NCBI GenBank assembly: GCA_963845675.1
Contig: CAWJSX010000001.1
Coordinates: 186,001-250,000, forward strand
DNA from: CAWJMD01 sp963845675
GTDB lineage: Bacteria > Actinomycetota > Actinomycetes > Actinomycetales > CAWJMD01
Direction of reading: 5' to 3'
DNA: 64,000 nt
Made by a program: the position numbers and the translations under genes. Position 1 is the stretch's first letter; the number at the start of each line of letters is the position of its first letter. Of the stretch, positions 49,646 to 58,529 are shown in pieces. Under the pieces are notes generated by a model. The model had not been told where the DNA came from and searched no databases. It worked only from the letters and a program-made list of their open reading frames with translations.

Positions 49646-51657
49646 GCGGCATCCTCCAGGGGCAGGCGGCCTCGTCCGCCGCGCTCGCGGCCATCCCCGT
49701 CGTCGCGGGGCTGGTCGGTGTCGTCCTGACGTTGACGGGGCGCCGGCTGGCGGGCGAGCGGGAACGGGTGGCGGTGGCCGCCGCCGTCGGCACCGCGCTC
49801 CTCGGCGTCGCCCTCGTGGCGCTGGTCCCCGAGGGCGCCACGGTCGGCTCGCCGTTCCTCGCCCTCGACGTGCCGGGAGCCGGCCTCGAGCTCGCCGTCG
49901 ACCCCCTGGGACGTGTGACGTCCACCGTCGTGTCCGTCGTCCTCCTGGCCGTCGTCGCGGTCTCGTCCGCGGGAGCGCTGCACGACGCGGTGACGGACCC
50001 GGACAGCGGCACCAACCGGCCCCGTCTCCTGGGGCTGCTGCTGCTCTTCGCCGCCGGCATGCACACCACCGTCCTGTCGTCGTCGCTGCCCGCTCTCGTC
50101 GTGGGATGGGAGGTGATGGGGGCCGCCTCCGGCCTGCTCGTGGCCAGCGCGTGGCGCGACGCCAGCAGGGTGGGCGCCGGTACCACCGCGTTCCTCACCA
50201 CGCGCGCCGCGGACCTCGGTCTCTTCATCGCTGCCGGGGCCGCGCTGGCCGGGGGGAGCCTGAGCCTGTCCGGGCTGTCTGAGCTGGAGTCGCCCTACGG
50301 CGCGATCGTGGCCGTCGGGCTGCTGGTGGCCGCCATCGGCAAGTCGGCTCAGCTGCCCCTGTCGGGGTGGCTGTCTCGCGCCATGCTCGGCCCGACGCCG
50401 GTCAGCGCACTGCTGCACTCCGCCACGATGGTCGCGGCGGGCGGCTACCTCCTGCTGCGGGTCGAGCCACTCCTGGCCGCGTACCCGGCCGTGGCGCAGG
50501 CGGCGGTCGTGATCGGGCTGGCCACCGGCGTGGTGCTGGGTCTGGTGGCTGTAGGCCAGAGCGACGTCAAGCAGCTGCTCGCGGCCAGCACCTGCGCGCA
50601 GGTCTCTGTGGTGGTCGTCGCAGCAGGCCTCGGGGCCGTGGGGGGCGGGGCCGCCCACCTCGTGGCCCACGCCGGCGTCAAGGCCGCGCTGTTCCTGGCG
50701 GCCGGCCTCTGGCTGACCCGCACGGGGAGCCGACAGCTGCGCGACCTGCGTGGCGTGGCCCGGGCGCACCCCGGCCTCGGCGTGGCGGCGACCCTCGCCG
50801 CGCTCGTCCTGGCCGGTCTGCCGCCGCTGCCGCTGTGGGTGACCAAGGACCTCGTGGTGTCCGGCGCCTCGGCCGGCGTCGGGGACTACGGTCCGGCGGT
50901 CGTCGCCGTGCTGCTCGTGGTCACCCTGCTGTCCGGTGCCTACGGCGGTCGACTCGTTGCCGTGATCTGGGCGAGACCCCTTGAGACCAGCCCGTCCTCG
51001 GGACCGTCGCCCCGAGCGCAGGCTTCGTCGCGGCTCGCCACCGGCGTGGTGACGGCGCTGGCCGTGCTCACCCTGCCGGCGGTGCTGCTCCTCGTCCCGA
51101 CCGTCGAGGAGTGGTGGGGGGAGCTGCTCGGGTACGTCGGGCCGGCCCCCGCCCTCGCCCTGGCAGCCCTGTCCGGCGTTGCGGCCACGATCGGGGCGCT
51201 CGCAGCGGCGGCGCTCGGGGACCGCGCCCCCGGGCGCGCGCTGGCGAGGCTCACCGAGGGCTGGTTCGGCTTGCCCGCGGCTCTGGACCGCCTGGGGTCC
51301 GTGGCACTTCCGGTGGCTCGCGTCCTCGACCGGCTGGACGCCGTGGGCCACCGCGGCGTCGTCGCGCGAGCCGGGCCCACCGTGCGGTCGCTCGCAGGTC
51401 GCGCGGCGAGCGCCGACGACCTCGCTCACGGGTCGCTGGTGCTCGGGTCGGCGGCGTCCGTTCACCGGGTGGGCGTGACCTCGGCGCGCTTCGACGTCAG
51501 GCAGGTGCACGGCGTGGTCCTGCGCGTCGCGGGGGCGGGGCGTCGCCTGGGCACGGAGGCGCGGCGCCCGCAGACGGGACTGCTGCACCAGTACTACTTC
51601 CAGCTCGCCGCCGGAGCAGGCGTCCTCCTCGTCCTGCTGCTCCTCGTGCCCACCTGA
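49642..51657 (+). CDS. nuoL: NADH-quinone oxidoreductase subunit L-like protein
   Basis: The 671-residue Mrp-antiporter-type subunit has about 14-16 spans. The conserved VVGWEVMGAASGLLVASAW has the helix-5 Glu. GKSAQLPLSGWLSRAM has the helix-7 Lys and is followed by PTPVSALLHSATMVAAGGYLL, the family core. The mid-chain AHAGVKAALFLAAG holds the helix-8 His and Lys. A long C-terminal section with an amphipathic stretch and last span is present. These residues make proton pumping feasible. Confidence 0.92.
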   Translation: MSGILQGQAASSAALAAIPVVAGLVGVVLTLTGRRLAGERERVAVAAAVGTALLGVALVALVPEGATVGSPFLALDVPGAGLELAVDPLGRVTSTVVSVVLLAVVAVSSAGALHDAVTDPDSGTNRPRLLGLLLLFAAGMHTTVLSSSLPALVVGWEVMGAASGLLVASAWRDASRVGAGTTAFLTTRAADLGLFIAAGAALAGGSLSLSGLSELESPYGAIVAVGLLVAAIGKSAQLPLSGWLSRAMLGPTPVSALLHSATMVAAGGYLLLRVEPLLAAYPAVAQAAVVIGLATGVVLGLVAVGQSDVKQLLAASTCAQVSVVVVAAGLGAVGGGAAHLVAHAGVKAALFLAAGLWLTRTGSRQLRDLRGVARAHPGLGVAATLAALVLAGLPPLPLWVTKDLVVSGASAGVGDYGPAVVAVLLVVTLLSGAYGGRLVAVIWARPLETSPSSGPSPRAQASSRLATGVVTALAVLTLPAVLLLVPTVEEWWGELLGYVGPAPALALAALSGVAATIGALAAAALGDRAPGRALARLTEGWFGLPAALDRLGSVALPVARVLDRLDAVGHRGVVARAGPTVRSLAGRAASADDLAHGSLVLGSAASVHRVGVTSARFDVRQVHGVVLRVAGAGRRLGTEARRPQTGLLHQYYFQLAAGAGVLLVLLLLVPT

Positions 51658-51687
51658 CCGTGCCCACCTGACCCGTGCCCACCTGAC
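51645..51687 (+). repeat. Three short direct repeats across the nuoL end
   Basis: CGTGCCCACCTGAC occurs at 51645-51658, 51659-51672 and 51674-51687. The nuoL stop is inside the first copy. The last two copies fill part of the 88-bp nuoL-nuoM gap and probably arose by slippage duplication of the gene end. Confidence 0.75.
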
Positions 51688-51745
51688 CCGTGCCCGCTGA
51701 CAACGGCAAGCCGTCCACCCGCGACCCTGTCACCTGGAGCCCCTC

Positions 51746-53302
51746 GTGCTGCTGACCGTCACCGTCTTCCTGCCGCTGGTCGCGGCCGGCCTCGCGCTGC
51801 TGCTCCCCGCACGCCGGGCACGGCTCGTCGCCGTCGCGTCCACGTCCATCACGCTCGTGCTCACGGTCGCGCTGTGGATCACCCTCCCCGACAGGGCCGG
51901 CCACGCGGGCGGCTTCGGCTCCGAGGTCGACGTGCGGTGGATCCCGTCGGTGGACGCCGGCTACCACGTCGGGGTCGACGGGCTGTCCGTGCCGCTGCTG
52001 GTGATGTCGGCCGTGCTGTTCCTCGCGGCGGCCGTGTGGTCGTGGCGACAGGACGTCAGACCGCGTAGCTGGGTGGCGCTCTTCCTGTTCCTGGAGACGG
52101 CGAGCCTCGGCACGTTCGCGGCCCTGGATCTCATCCTGTTCTTCGTCTTCTTCGATCTGACCATCGTCGGCATGTACTTCGTGATCGCCGGCTGGGGGCA
52201 CGGCCGACCGCGGGCCAGTGCCCTGCTGTTCTTCCTCTACACCTTCCTCGGGTCGCTGGTCATGCTCGTGGGATTCGTGGTCGTGTTCGCGAAGTCGTCC
52301 CCGCACACGTTCGACATCGTCGAGCTGGTGCGTCAGCAGCCGCTCGCGGACGACCCGTCGTCGGCGGGGCTCGCGCTGCTGCTGATCGGTCTGGGTCTCG
52401 CCATCAAGACCCCCACCGTGCCCTTCCACACGTGGCTTCCGCCCGCCCACACGGACGCGCCCGCTGAGGGCTCCGCGATCCTTGCCGGGGTCCTGCTGAA
52501 GCTGGGCACCTACGGGTTCGTGCGGATCGCGATGCCGGTGCTCCCCGAGGCATGGCAGCGATGGGCGTGGGTGGTGGTCGTGGTCGGTGTCGTCAGCGTG
52601 CTGTGGGGAGCGCTGGTGGCGCTCGCCCAGCGCGACGTCAAGCGGATGATCGCCTACACCTCCGTGAACCACATGGGCTACGTGCTGCTGGGCCTCGGGG
52701 CCGCGGGGCTGGTGGCAGCACCGGCCGCGGGACGCGAGGTCGCCGTGACCGGTGCCGTCGTGCAGATGGTGAGCCACGGCCTGCTCACCGGAGCGCTGTT
52801 CCTCCTCACCGGCTACCTCTGGGAGCGAGGGGGCAGGTACGACTTCGCCGCGTGGGGAGGTCTTGCCTCGTCCGCACCGCGGTTCTCGGTCCTGCTCGTC
52901 ATCGCCGCGCTGGGCTCCCTCGGCCTGCCGGGGCTCAGCGGCTTCCTGGCGGAGTTCCACGTCTTCGCGGGGTCGTTCGAGGCGGCCCCGGTCGCGGTCA
53001 TGGTGTCTGTCACGGGCGTGCTGGTGACAGCCGGCCTGTTCCTCGTGGCGCTGCAGAGACTCCTCACGGGGGAGTTGCGCATCCCGGTGGCCGAGGTGCG
53101 CCGCGAGGAGCGGACGACCCGCACCGCGGAGGACATGAGCAGCGCGAACCTATCTGCTGCCGTCGATCTCGTCCCTCGCCAAGTCGTCGTCGTCGCCGGC
53201 CTGCTGGTGCTCTCGGTGATGCTGGGCCTGGTCGCGCCCGGGCCCGTGCTCGACCTCGTGTCCCCGGCCGCCGCCGAGCTGCTCGTCCAGATGGGCCCCT
53301 GA
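51746..53302 (+). CDS. nuoM: NADH-quinone oxidoreductase subunit M-like protein
   Basis: The 518-residue antiporter-like subunit has 14 spans. Core motifs are FFDLTIVGMYFVIAGWG (helix-5 region; the usual Glu is read as Asp in FFDLT), GLGLAIKTPTVPFHTWLPPAHTDAPAEGS with the key Lys, and DVKRMIAYTSVNHMGYVLLG. The C-terminal span set is complete. GTG 51746 follows GGAGC. Pumping residues are largely kept. Confidence 0.92.
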   Translation: MLLTVTVFLPLVAAGLALLLPARRARLVAVASTSITLVLTVALWITLPDRAGHAGGFGSEVDVRWIPSVDAGYHVGVDGLSVPLLVMSAVLFLAAAVWSWRQDVRPRSWVALFLFLETASLGTFAALDLILFFVFFDLTIVGMYFVIAGWGHGRPRASALLFFLYTFLGSLVMLVGFVVVFAKSSPHTFDIVELVRQQPLADDPSSAGLALLLIGLGLAIKTPTVPFHTWLPPAHTDAPAEGSAILAGVLLKLGTYGFVRIAMPVLPEAWQRWAWVVVVVGVVSVLWGALVALAQRDVKRMIAYTSVNHMGYVLLGLGAAGLVAAPAAGREVAVTGAVVQMVSHGLLTGALFLLTGYLWERGGRYDFAAWGGLASSAPRFSVLLVIAALGSLGLPGLSGFLAEFHVFAGSFEAAPVAVMVSVTGVLVTAGLFLVALQRLLTGELRIPVAEVRREERTTRTAEDMSSANLSAAVDLVPRQVVVVAGLLVLSVMLGLVAPGPVLDLVSPAAAELLVQMGP

Positions 53303-53303
53303 C

Positions 53304-54710
53304 GTGGGAATGGGTACCGGAACCGAGGACCCCCTCGCGCTCCTGCCCGAGATCCTCCTGCTCGGTGGAGTCGTCGGCACGCTTCTGCTTGCGCTGTGGA
53401 CGCCCCGTCGACGGCAGACCCGGGTCCGGTGGGTCGGAGTCGCCGCGGCGGCACTGTCGGCCCTGGCGTCGGCGCCCCCGCTGCTGGACGCCCCACGCGA
53501 GGTCTACGAGGGCACGTGGGTGGTCGACCCGCTCACCGGCGCGGTGCGCGTCGCAGCCGGGGTCGCGGCGGTGCTGGTGCTCCTGGTCAGCGCCCCCGCA
53601 TTCCGCCACCACCCGCGCGAGGGCGAGGTCACGTCGCTCGTGCTGCTCGCCGTCCTCGGCGCGAACGCCTTGGCCGCGGCCGGGGACCTCCTGATGCTCT
53701 CTGCCGCCTACCTGTTGGCGAGCGTTCCGCTGTACGCGCTGGTGGGGTTCGTGAAGGACCCCCGTGCGACCGAGGCTGCTCTCAAGTACTACCTCATGGG
53801 CGCACTGTGTGGCGTGAGCCTCCTGTTCGGCACCGTCGTGCTCGTGCTCGCGACGGGAGCGACCGGGTACGAGGTCGTCTCGGGGGCGATCGCCGGGGCC
53901 CCACCCGCGCTCGCCGCAGCCGGGGTCGTCGGTGTGCTCGTGGGCGTGCTGTTCAAGGTGGGCGCGGTGCCCGCGCACTTCTGGGTGCCCGACACCGTGG
54001 CGGGCACCTCCACCGCCGTCGGAGCCCTGGTCACGACGGTGCCCAAGCTGGGCGGGCTCGCTGCCGCCCAGCGGCTGGCGACCGGGCCGTTCGACCAGGC
54101 CCCGGTCGACGTCGTCCTGGTTCTCGCCGTCGTGGCCACGGCGTCCATGACGCTGGGCAACCTCGCGGCCTTCCGACAGGACGACGTGCGTCGTCTGCTC
54201 GCGTACTCCAGCATCAGCCAGGTCGGCTACCTCCTGGTCATCGTCAGCGCGTCCGCGGGCACCGACCTCGCCACACCCGCCCTGGTCGTCTACCTGGTGG
54301 GCTACGCGGTCACGAACGTCGGTGCCTTCGCCGTCCTCGCGGCGGCACCGGCGGCGCGTGACATCGCCGCCTGGACCGGCCTCGCACGACGACACCCCTG
54401 GCTTTCGGCAGCTCTCGTCGTCCACCTGCTCGGCCTGGTCGGCACTCCGCCGACGCTGGTGTTCGTCGGCAAGCTGCTGGCCTTCAGCGCAGCCGCGGAC
54501 GCGGGTCTCGTGTGGCTCGTGGTGGTCGCGGCCCTCAACACCGTCGCCAGCCTCTACTACTACCTGCGCTGGCTGGCGCCGGTGTACACGAGGGGGGAGG
54601 GCGTGGCCCTGCCTGACCTGGACGCAGGGCCGGGTGCCGTGGCCGTCGGCACTGCCGTGCTCGTCGTCGTGGGCGGCGTCGTCGCCGGGGCGGTCGTCCT
54701 CGTCACCTAG
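53304..54710 (+). CDS. nuoN: NADH-quinone oxidoreductase subunit N-like protein
   Basis: The 468-residue antiporter-like subunit has LLMLSAAYLLASVPLYALVGF, FKVGAVPAHFWVPDTVAGTSTAV and DVRRLLAYSSISQVGYLLV. The family Glu in the helix-5 region is not evident (AAYLLASVPLYAL), a possible change in the proton path. It begins one base after nuoM (GTG 53304; an ATG two codons on is also possible) and closes the operon. Confidence 0.9.
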   Translation: MGMGTGTEDPLALLPEILLLGGVVGTLLLALWTPRRRQTRVRWVGVAAAALSALASAPPLLDAPREVYEGTWVVDPLTGAVRVAAGVAAVLVLLVSAPAFRHHPREGEVTSLVLLAVLGANALAAAGDLLMLSAAYLLASVPLYALVGFVKDPRATEAALKYYLMGALCGVSLLFGTVVLVLATGATGYEVVSGAIAGAPPALAAAGVVGVLVGVLFKVGAVPAHFWVPDTVAGTSTAVGALVTTVPKLGGLAAAQRLATGPFDQAPVDVVLVLAVVATASMTLGNLAAFRQDDVRRLLAYSSISQVGYLLVIVSASAGTDLATPALVVYLVGYAVTNVGAFAVLAAAPAARDIAAWTGLARRHPWLSAALVVHLLGLVGTPPTLVFVGKLLAFSAAADAGLVWLVVVAALNTVASLYYYLRWLAPVYTRGEGVALPDLDAGPGAVAVGTAVLVVVGGVVAGAVVLVT

Positions 54711-54766
54711 CTGGCGACGGTGTGCCCGCACTAGGGGCCGGTGAGGGCGACCCGCCCGCGCGTGGT

Positions 54767-54784
54767 CTTGCGCGTTCGCGCAAG
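54767..54784. promoter_or_regulatory. 18-bp inverted repeat between nuoN and the I36/M23 gene
   Basis: CTTGCGCG and CGCGCAAG are perfect 8-bp arms around TT. It lies 57 bp after the nuoN stop and 116 bp before the next start, so it could be a weak terminator for the nuo operon or an operator for the secreted protein gene. Confidence 0.45.
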
Positions 54785-54899
54785 GTGCGGTCAACAGTGG
54801 TCGATCTGGACAAACTCACTGTCGGGAGGGCGTTCTCAGCACTTCCACAGCCCCCAGGAGCATTCCGCCGGGGGATCGTCCACCACGTTGGGAGATCAG

Positions 54900-55778
54900 A
54901 TGAAGAAGATGGCGATCGCGGGCCTCGGCGCCGCGATGCTGGGCATCGCCCTGTTGACCGCGCCGGCGGCGCAGGCGGCCACGGCGAAGAACGGCGTGTG
55001 TGAGTCGGGGGAGTTCTGCCTCTACTACAACTCCGACCACGGGGGGTCGTTGGTGGACCTCGCGAACTCGCAGAAGACCTACGGCACGGGTGCCGGGTGC
55101 ATCGAGTTCGTCTCGACCGGCAGCGGCAAGGGCCAGTGCGTGAAGAACAACACGGCCTCGGTCTGGAACCGCGAGTCCGCGGTCGTGACGGTCTTCTACA
55201 AGAGCGACTGGGCAGGGTCCATCGACTCGATCCCGTCCGGTGCCAAGGTCAACCTCAAGTCGACGCTGAAGAACAACAACGCCGGCCACGTGGTCGGGGA
55301 CGCCACGAACGACAGCCTGCAGTTCGGGCTGTACCAGGCGTCCGGCGGCACCATCTCCGCGTACTTCGACGGCTACCTGAACACGCCCGGCCGGCACGAG
55401 GGCGTCGACATCGCCAAGGGCGTTGGCGCTGACGTGCACTCCCTCACCGACGGGACGGTCACCAGGGTCACCCAGGGCGCCAGGGGCAGTGGCGGGCTGT
55501 CCACCCTCGCCATCTACAACAGCAACCTCGACAAGACGATCGTCTACCTGCACAGCGACCCGCTGGCCTTCAGCGTGGGCGCGAACATCAACCGCGGTCA
55601 GAAGATCGCCGACGAGGACTGGCGTGGTGTGTCGTCGAGCGGTGCAGCGCACACGCACGTCGAGATGCGGCCGGGGCGCCAGACCGCCGCGGCCCCGAGC
55701 GTGAACGACTACACGCTGAGCAACCCGATCCCGACGGAGTTCTGGATGAACCGCGGCTACAACGCCTGCTGCAGCTGA
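54900..55778 (+). CDS. Secreted protein with peptidase-inhibitor I36-like and M23 metallopeptidase domains
   Basis: The 292-residue protein has a clear signal peptide (MKKMAIAGLGAAMLG..., cut after AAQA near residue 26). It has a Cys-rich beta domain of the I36/crystallin-like type (CESGEFCLYYNSDHGGSLVDL in parts). An M23 domain follows, with zinc ligands in RHEGVDIA and HTHVEMR. M23 enzymes cut peptidoglycan cross-links, but similar domains may be inactive. Composition is notably richer in Asn, Ser and Lys than neighbours. GGGAGATCAG precedes ATG 54900. A 17-bp hairpin ends the unit. Confidence 0.85.
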   Translation: MKKMAIAGLGAAMLGIALLTAPAAQAATAKNGVCESGEFCLYYNSDHGGSLVDLANSQKTYGTGAGCIEFVSTGSGKGQCVKNNTASVWNRESAVVTVFYKSDWAGSIDSIPSGAKVNLKSTLKNNNAGHVVGDATNDSLQFGLYQASGGTISAYFDGYLNTPGRHEGVDIAKGVGADVHSLTDGTVTRVTQGARGSGGLSTLAIYNSNLDKTIVYLHSDPLAFSVGANINRGQKIADEDWRGVSSSGAAHTHVEMRPGRQTAAAPSVNDYTLSNPIPTEFWMNRGYNACCS

Positions 55779-55794
55779 CCGAGGACGTCACACC

Positions 55795-55843
55795 AGACCT
55801 GCCGTGCCCCTGTTCGTCAGGGGCTGGGGCACGGCAGGTCTGT
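55795..55843 (+). terminator. Strong hairpin after the I36/M23 gene
   Basis: CAGACCTGCCGTGCCCC (55795-55811) pairs perfectly over 17 bp with GGGGCACGGCAGGTCTG (55827-55843) around a 15-base loop. It starts 17 bases after the stop codon. It lacks a T-run but is the most stable hairpin noticed in the window. Confidence 0.8.
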
Positions 55844-55910
55844 CGGATACCACCGGCCGGCGGTTCAATGGTGCAGAAGCTGCGTCCAGTCCAACGCCCG
55901 GGAGACGACG

Positions 55911-56189
55911 ATGAGCGCTGACACTGATCGATCGAGCACGTGGTCGCGGGCCGTCAAGCTGGCGGTCCTCGGTCTCCTGGCCATCGCCGTGGTGCGCGAG
56001 CTCCGCACGCCGCAGGAGGAGCGGACCTGGCAGGGTCGTGTCGCGGGCATCCCGTACGACCTGCGGCCACCCACCCTCGAGCGTCTCCGCGCCGCCTACT
56101 GGAACCCTGACGATCCACGGGTCTTCACCCCGCGCCCCGCTGGTCTCGGCTGGGGCGTGAACGTGGCCCGGCTGCTGCATCGCTCCTAG
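55911..56189 (+). CDS. DUF5808-like small membrane protein
   Basis: A 92-residue protein with one membrane span (about 14-30) and a conserved-looking tail: GIPYDLRPPTLERLRAAYWN, then PDDPRVFTPRPAGLGWGVNV. This matches the DUF5808 pattern of actinobacterial membrane proteins, recalled rather than searched. GGGAGACGACG precedes ATG 55911. Function unknown. Confidence 0.75.
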   Translation: MSADTDRSSTWSRAVKLAVLGLLAIAVVRELRTPQEERTWQGRVAGIPYDLRPPTLERLRAAYWNPDDPRVFTPRPAGLGWGVNVARLLHRS

Positions 56190-56240
56190 TGGGCCGAGCA
56201 GGCGACCGCGCCCGCCGGGTCGAGGTCGTCGTCCGGGCGC

Positions 56241-56588
56241 CTACCCCGGACCGATGCGCCGCCGGACCGAGCGGTCGCAGACCGGTCGTCCTCGCCACCG
56301 GCGTCTCAGCCGGGCCAGGGGGACGGCGTCGTGCGGCACGTCGTCCTGCGCGACGAGGTCCGGCGCAGGTTCCTCGGCGACGAACAGCGCGATCGGGTCG
56401 CCGTCCTGCCCCGGTGCGAGACCTTCCGGGACTTCCGCCCAGCGGAGCACGAGGTACGCCCAGGTGCGCGACGGCACCGGGTCGACGGCGAGGCAGCGTG
56501 GCTCGGTCAGCACCAGCTCACGCCCCAGGCCGTCGATCGCCAGGCCCGGCGTCACGTGCAGGCTCACGCGGCGTGGACGGTCGGGCAT
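56241..56588 (-). CDS. Small hypothetical protein
   Basis: A 115-residue minus-strand frame starting MPDRPRRVSLHVTPGLAIDG. It resembles the N-terminal part of larger hypothetical proteins that open with a 'xVxPGLAxDxxGREL' strand pattern, and then ends in an Arg-rich tail. It may be a fragment. No neighbour on the same strand gives context. The GC-rich background makes chance frames common, so confidence is modest. Confidence 0.45.
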   Translation of the reverse strand: MPDRPRRVSLHVTPGLAIDGLGRELVLTEPRCLAVDPVPSRTWAYLVLRWAEVPEGLAPGQDGDPIALFVAEEPAPDLVAQDDVPHDAVPLARLRRRWRGRPVCDRSVRRRIGPG

Positions 56589-56755
56589 CGCGACTCCCGT
56601 TGACGAGGGACCGGCACCATCGTGGCAGCGGACCGACCACACCGACAGGTCATGCCAGGGACGAACGACCCTGTCGGTCGCCCGTCCAGGAGGACGAGGG
56701 TTTCCTCCAGGACGGACCTCGCACGCCGCGCGGTCGAGGCAGGACGGAGGCCCGG

Positions 56756-57706
56756 ATGGCAACACAGACGGCAACCGCAGCTCGGCACCTCGCTAGGGGC
56801 GACGACGGCCTTGCCGTGTCGACCGAGGGACTCACGAAGCGCTTCGGCCACACCGAGGCGCTGGTCGACGTGTCGATCCGGGTTCCCAAGGGCGTCGTGT
56901 TCGGCTACCTGGGCCCGAACGGTGCCGGGAAGACGACGACGATCCGCCTGCTGATGGGCCACATCCGCGCCACAGCCGGACGCGCCACGGTCGTGGGTCA
57001 CGACGCCTGGTCGGAGCGCACCACAGCGCATGCCGAGATCGGCTACCTGCCGGGCGACTTCGTCGCCTACGAGCAGATGACCGGTCGCAACTACCTGGCG
57101 TTCCTGGCCGGTCAGCGCGGCAGGGCCGACGAGACCGTGTGGCCGTTCGTCGAGGAGCTGGCCGAGCGTCTCGGGCTCGACCTCTCCCGCCGCTGGGGCA
57201 CGCTCTCCAGCGGCAACCGCCAGAAGCTGGGGGTGATCCAGGCGTTCATGCACCGGCCCAAGCTGCTGATCCTCGACGAGCCGACGAAGGGTCTCGACCC
57301 GCTGATGCAGCGTGAGTTCCTGACGCTCGTCCGAGAGGCACGCGCCGCCGGACAGACGGTGTTCCTCTCCAGCCACGACCTGAGCGAGGTCGAGCAGGTG
57401 GCCGACACCGTGGCCATGCTGCGGAACGGGCGCCTCGTCGTGGTCGAGGAGGTGTCCGCGCTGAAGGCCCGGGCCGTCCGGCACATCGACCTGACGTTCG
57501 CCGGACGCGTCCCGGAGAGCGAGCTGCGAGCCGTACCGGGGGTCCGTGATGTCGCGGTCACCGGCGCCTCGGCCCACGTGTCGGTCGAAGGCTCTCTGGG
57601 GGAGCTGGTCCGGACGGCCGTGGCGCACGGGCTGGACGACCTGATGACGCACCAGTCGGACCTCGAGGAGATCTTCCTGACCTACTACGTGGACGACGCC
57701 GACTGA
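56756..57706 (+). CDS. ABC transporter ATP-binding protein (exporter type)
   Basis: A 316-residue ATPase with Walker A GPNGAGKT, a signature region read as LSSGNRQKLG, Walker B LLILDEPTKGLDP and the switch SSHDLSEVEQVAD. The C-terminal 85 residues form the extra domain seen in drug- and lantibiotic-type exporters (DUF4162-like). GGACGGAGG precedes ATG 56756. It pairs with the permease 11 bp downstream. The exported substrate is unknown; self-protection or lipid/drug export are typical for the class. Confidence 0.9.
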   Translation: MATQTATAARHLARGDDGLAVSTEGLTKRFGHTEALVDVSIRVPKGVVFGYLGPNGAGKTTTIRLLMGHIRATAGRATVVGHDAWSERTTAHAEIGYLPGDFVAYEQMTGRNYLAFLAGQRGRADETVWPFVEELAERLGLDLSRRWGTLSSGNRQKLGVIQAFMHRPKLLILDEPTKGLDPLMQREFLTLVREARAAGQTVFLSSHDLSEVEQVADTVAMLRNGRLVVVEEVSALKARAVRHIDLTFAGRVPESELRAVPGVRDVAVTGASAHVSVEGSLGELVRTAVAHGLDDLMTHQSDLEEIFLTYYVDDAD

Positions 57707-57717
57707 GGAGGCCCGTC

Positions 57718-58515
57718 ATGTACCGCACGATCATGTCCAGGACGCTCCAGGACCGACGGCGGAGCCTCACAGGGTGGTGTGCCGGCATCATCACCGCCAC
57801 CCTCCTGCTCTCGGCGCTGTGGCCCACGATCAGGAACATGCCCGACTTCCAGCAGCTGATCGAAAGCTACCCGCAGGATCTCAGCGACCTCTTCAACATC
57901 GAGGCGATGGCGACCCCGGCCGGCTACCTCAACGCCGAGTACTTCAGCCTCCTGGCGCCGATCCTCTACCTGGCGTGGGGGATCGGGCTGGGCGCCCGCC
58001 TCCCGGCCTCCGAGGAGGAGCGAGGGTCCCTCGACGTCCTGCTCTCCCTGCCGGTCGCGCGGTGGCGAGTGCTGGTCGAGCAGGCAGCGACCGTGGTGGT
58101 CGCTGCTGCCGTCCTGGTCGCGGCCCAGGTGGTCGGCCTGCTGCTGTCCTCGGTCCTCTTCGACATGGGGCTGTCGTTCGGGAACGTCCTGGCGGTGTCC
58201 GTCAGCATGGCGCTGCTGGGAGGCTTCTTCGGTCTGATCGCGCTGGCCGTCGGCGCGCTGACCGGCAGACGCGCGGTCGCCCTGATGGTCTCGTCCGTCC
58301 TGGCCGTCGCCTCGTACCTGTTCTACGTCGCGGCACAGTTCGTCTCGTCGCTCGAGCCCTGGGTCGCGCTCACGCCCATCGAGCACGTCGTGGGCAGCGA
58401 ACCCATCCTCAACGGCTTCCCGTGGGGGCCGTCCGCCGTGCTGCTCGGCCTGGCGTTGGCCGTGGTCGCCTCCGCGGCGCCGGTCTTCACCCGGCGCGAC
58501 CTGGCCACGGCCTGA
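57718..58515 (+). CDS. ABC transporter permease (ABC-2 type)
   Basis: A 265-residue membrane protein with six spans: one near residues 18-36, a long periplasmic loop, then five more. The segment EEERGSLDVLLSLPVARWRVL is the usual cytoplasmic coupling region of ABC-2 permeases. GAGGAGG precedes ATG 57718. It forms a two-gene exporter with the upstream ATPase and converges on the EAL gene. Confidence 0.88.
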   Translation: MYRTIMSRTLQDRRRSLTGWCAGIITATLLLSALWPTIRNMPDFQQLIESYPQDLSDLFNIEAMATPAGYLNAEYFSLLAPILYLAWGIGLGARLPASEEERGSLDVLLSLPVARWRVLVEQAATVVVAAAVLVAAQVVGLLLSSVLFDMGLSFGNVLAVSVSMALLGGFFGLIALAVGALTGRRAVALMVSSVLAVASYLFYVAAQFVSSLEPWVALTPIEHVVGSEPILNGFPWGPSAVLLGLALAVVASAAPVFTRRDLATA

Positions 58516-58529
58516 CGTCGACGCGACAC

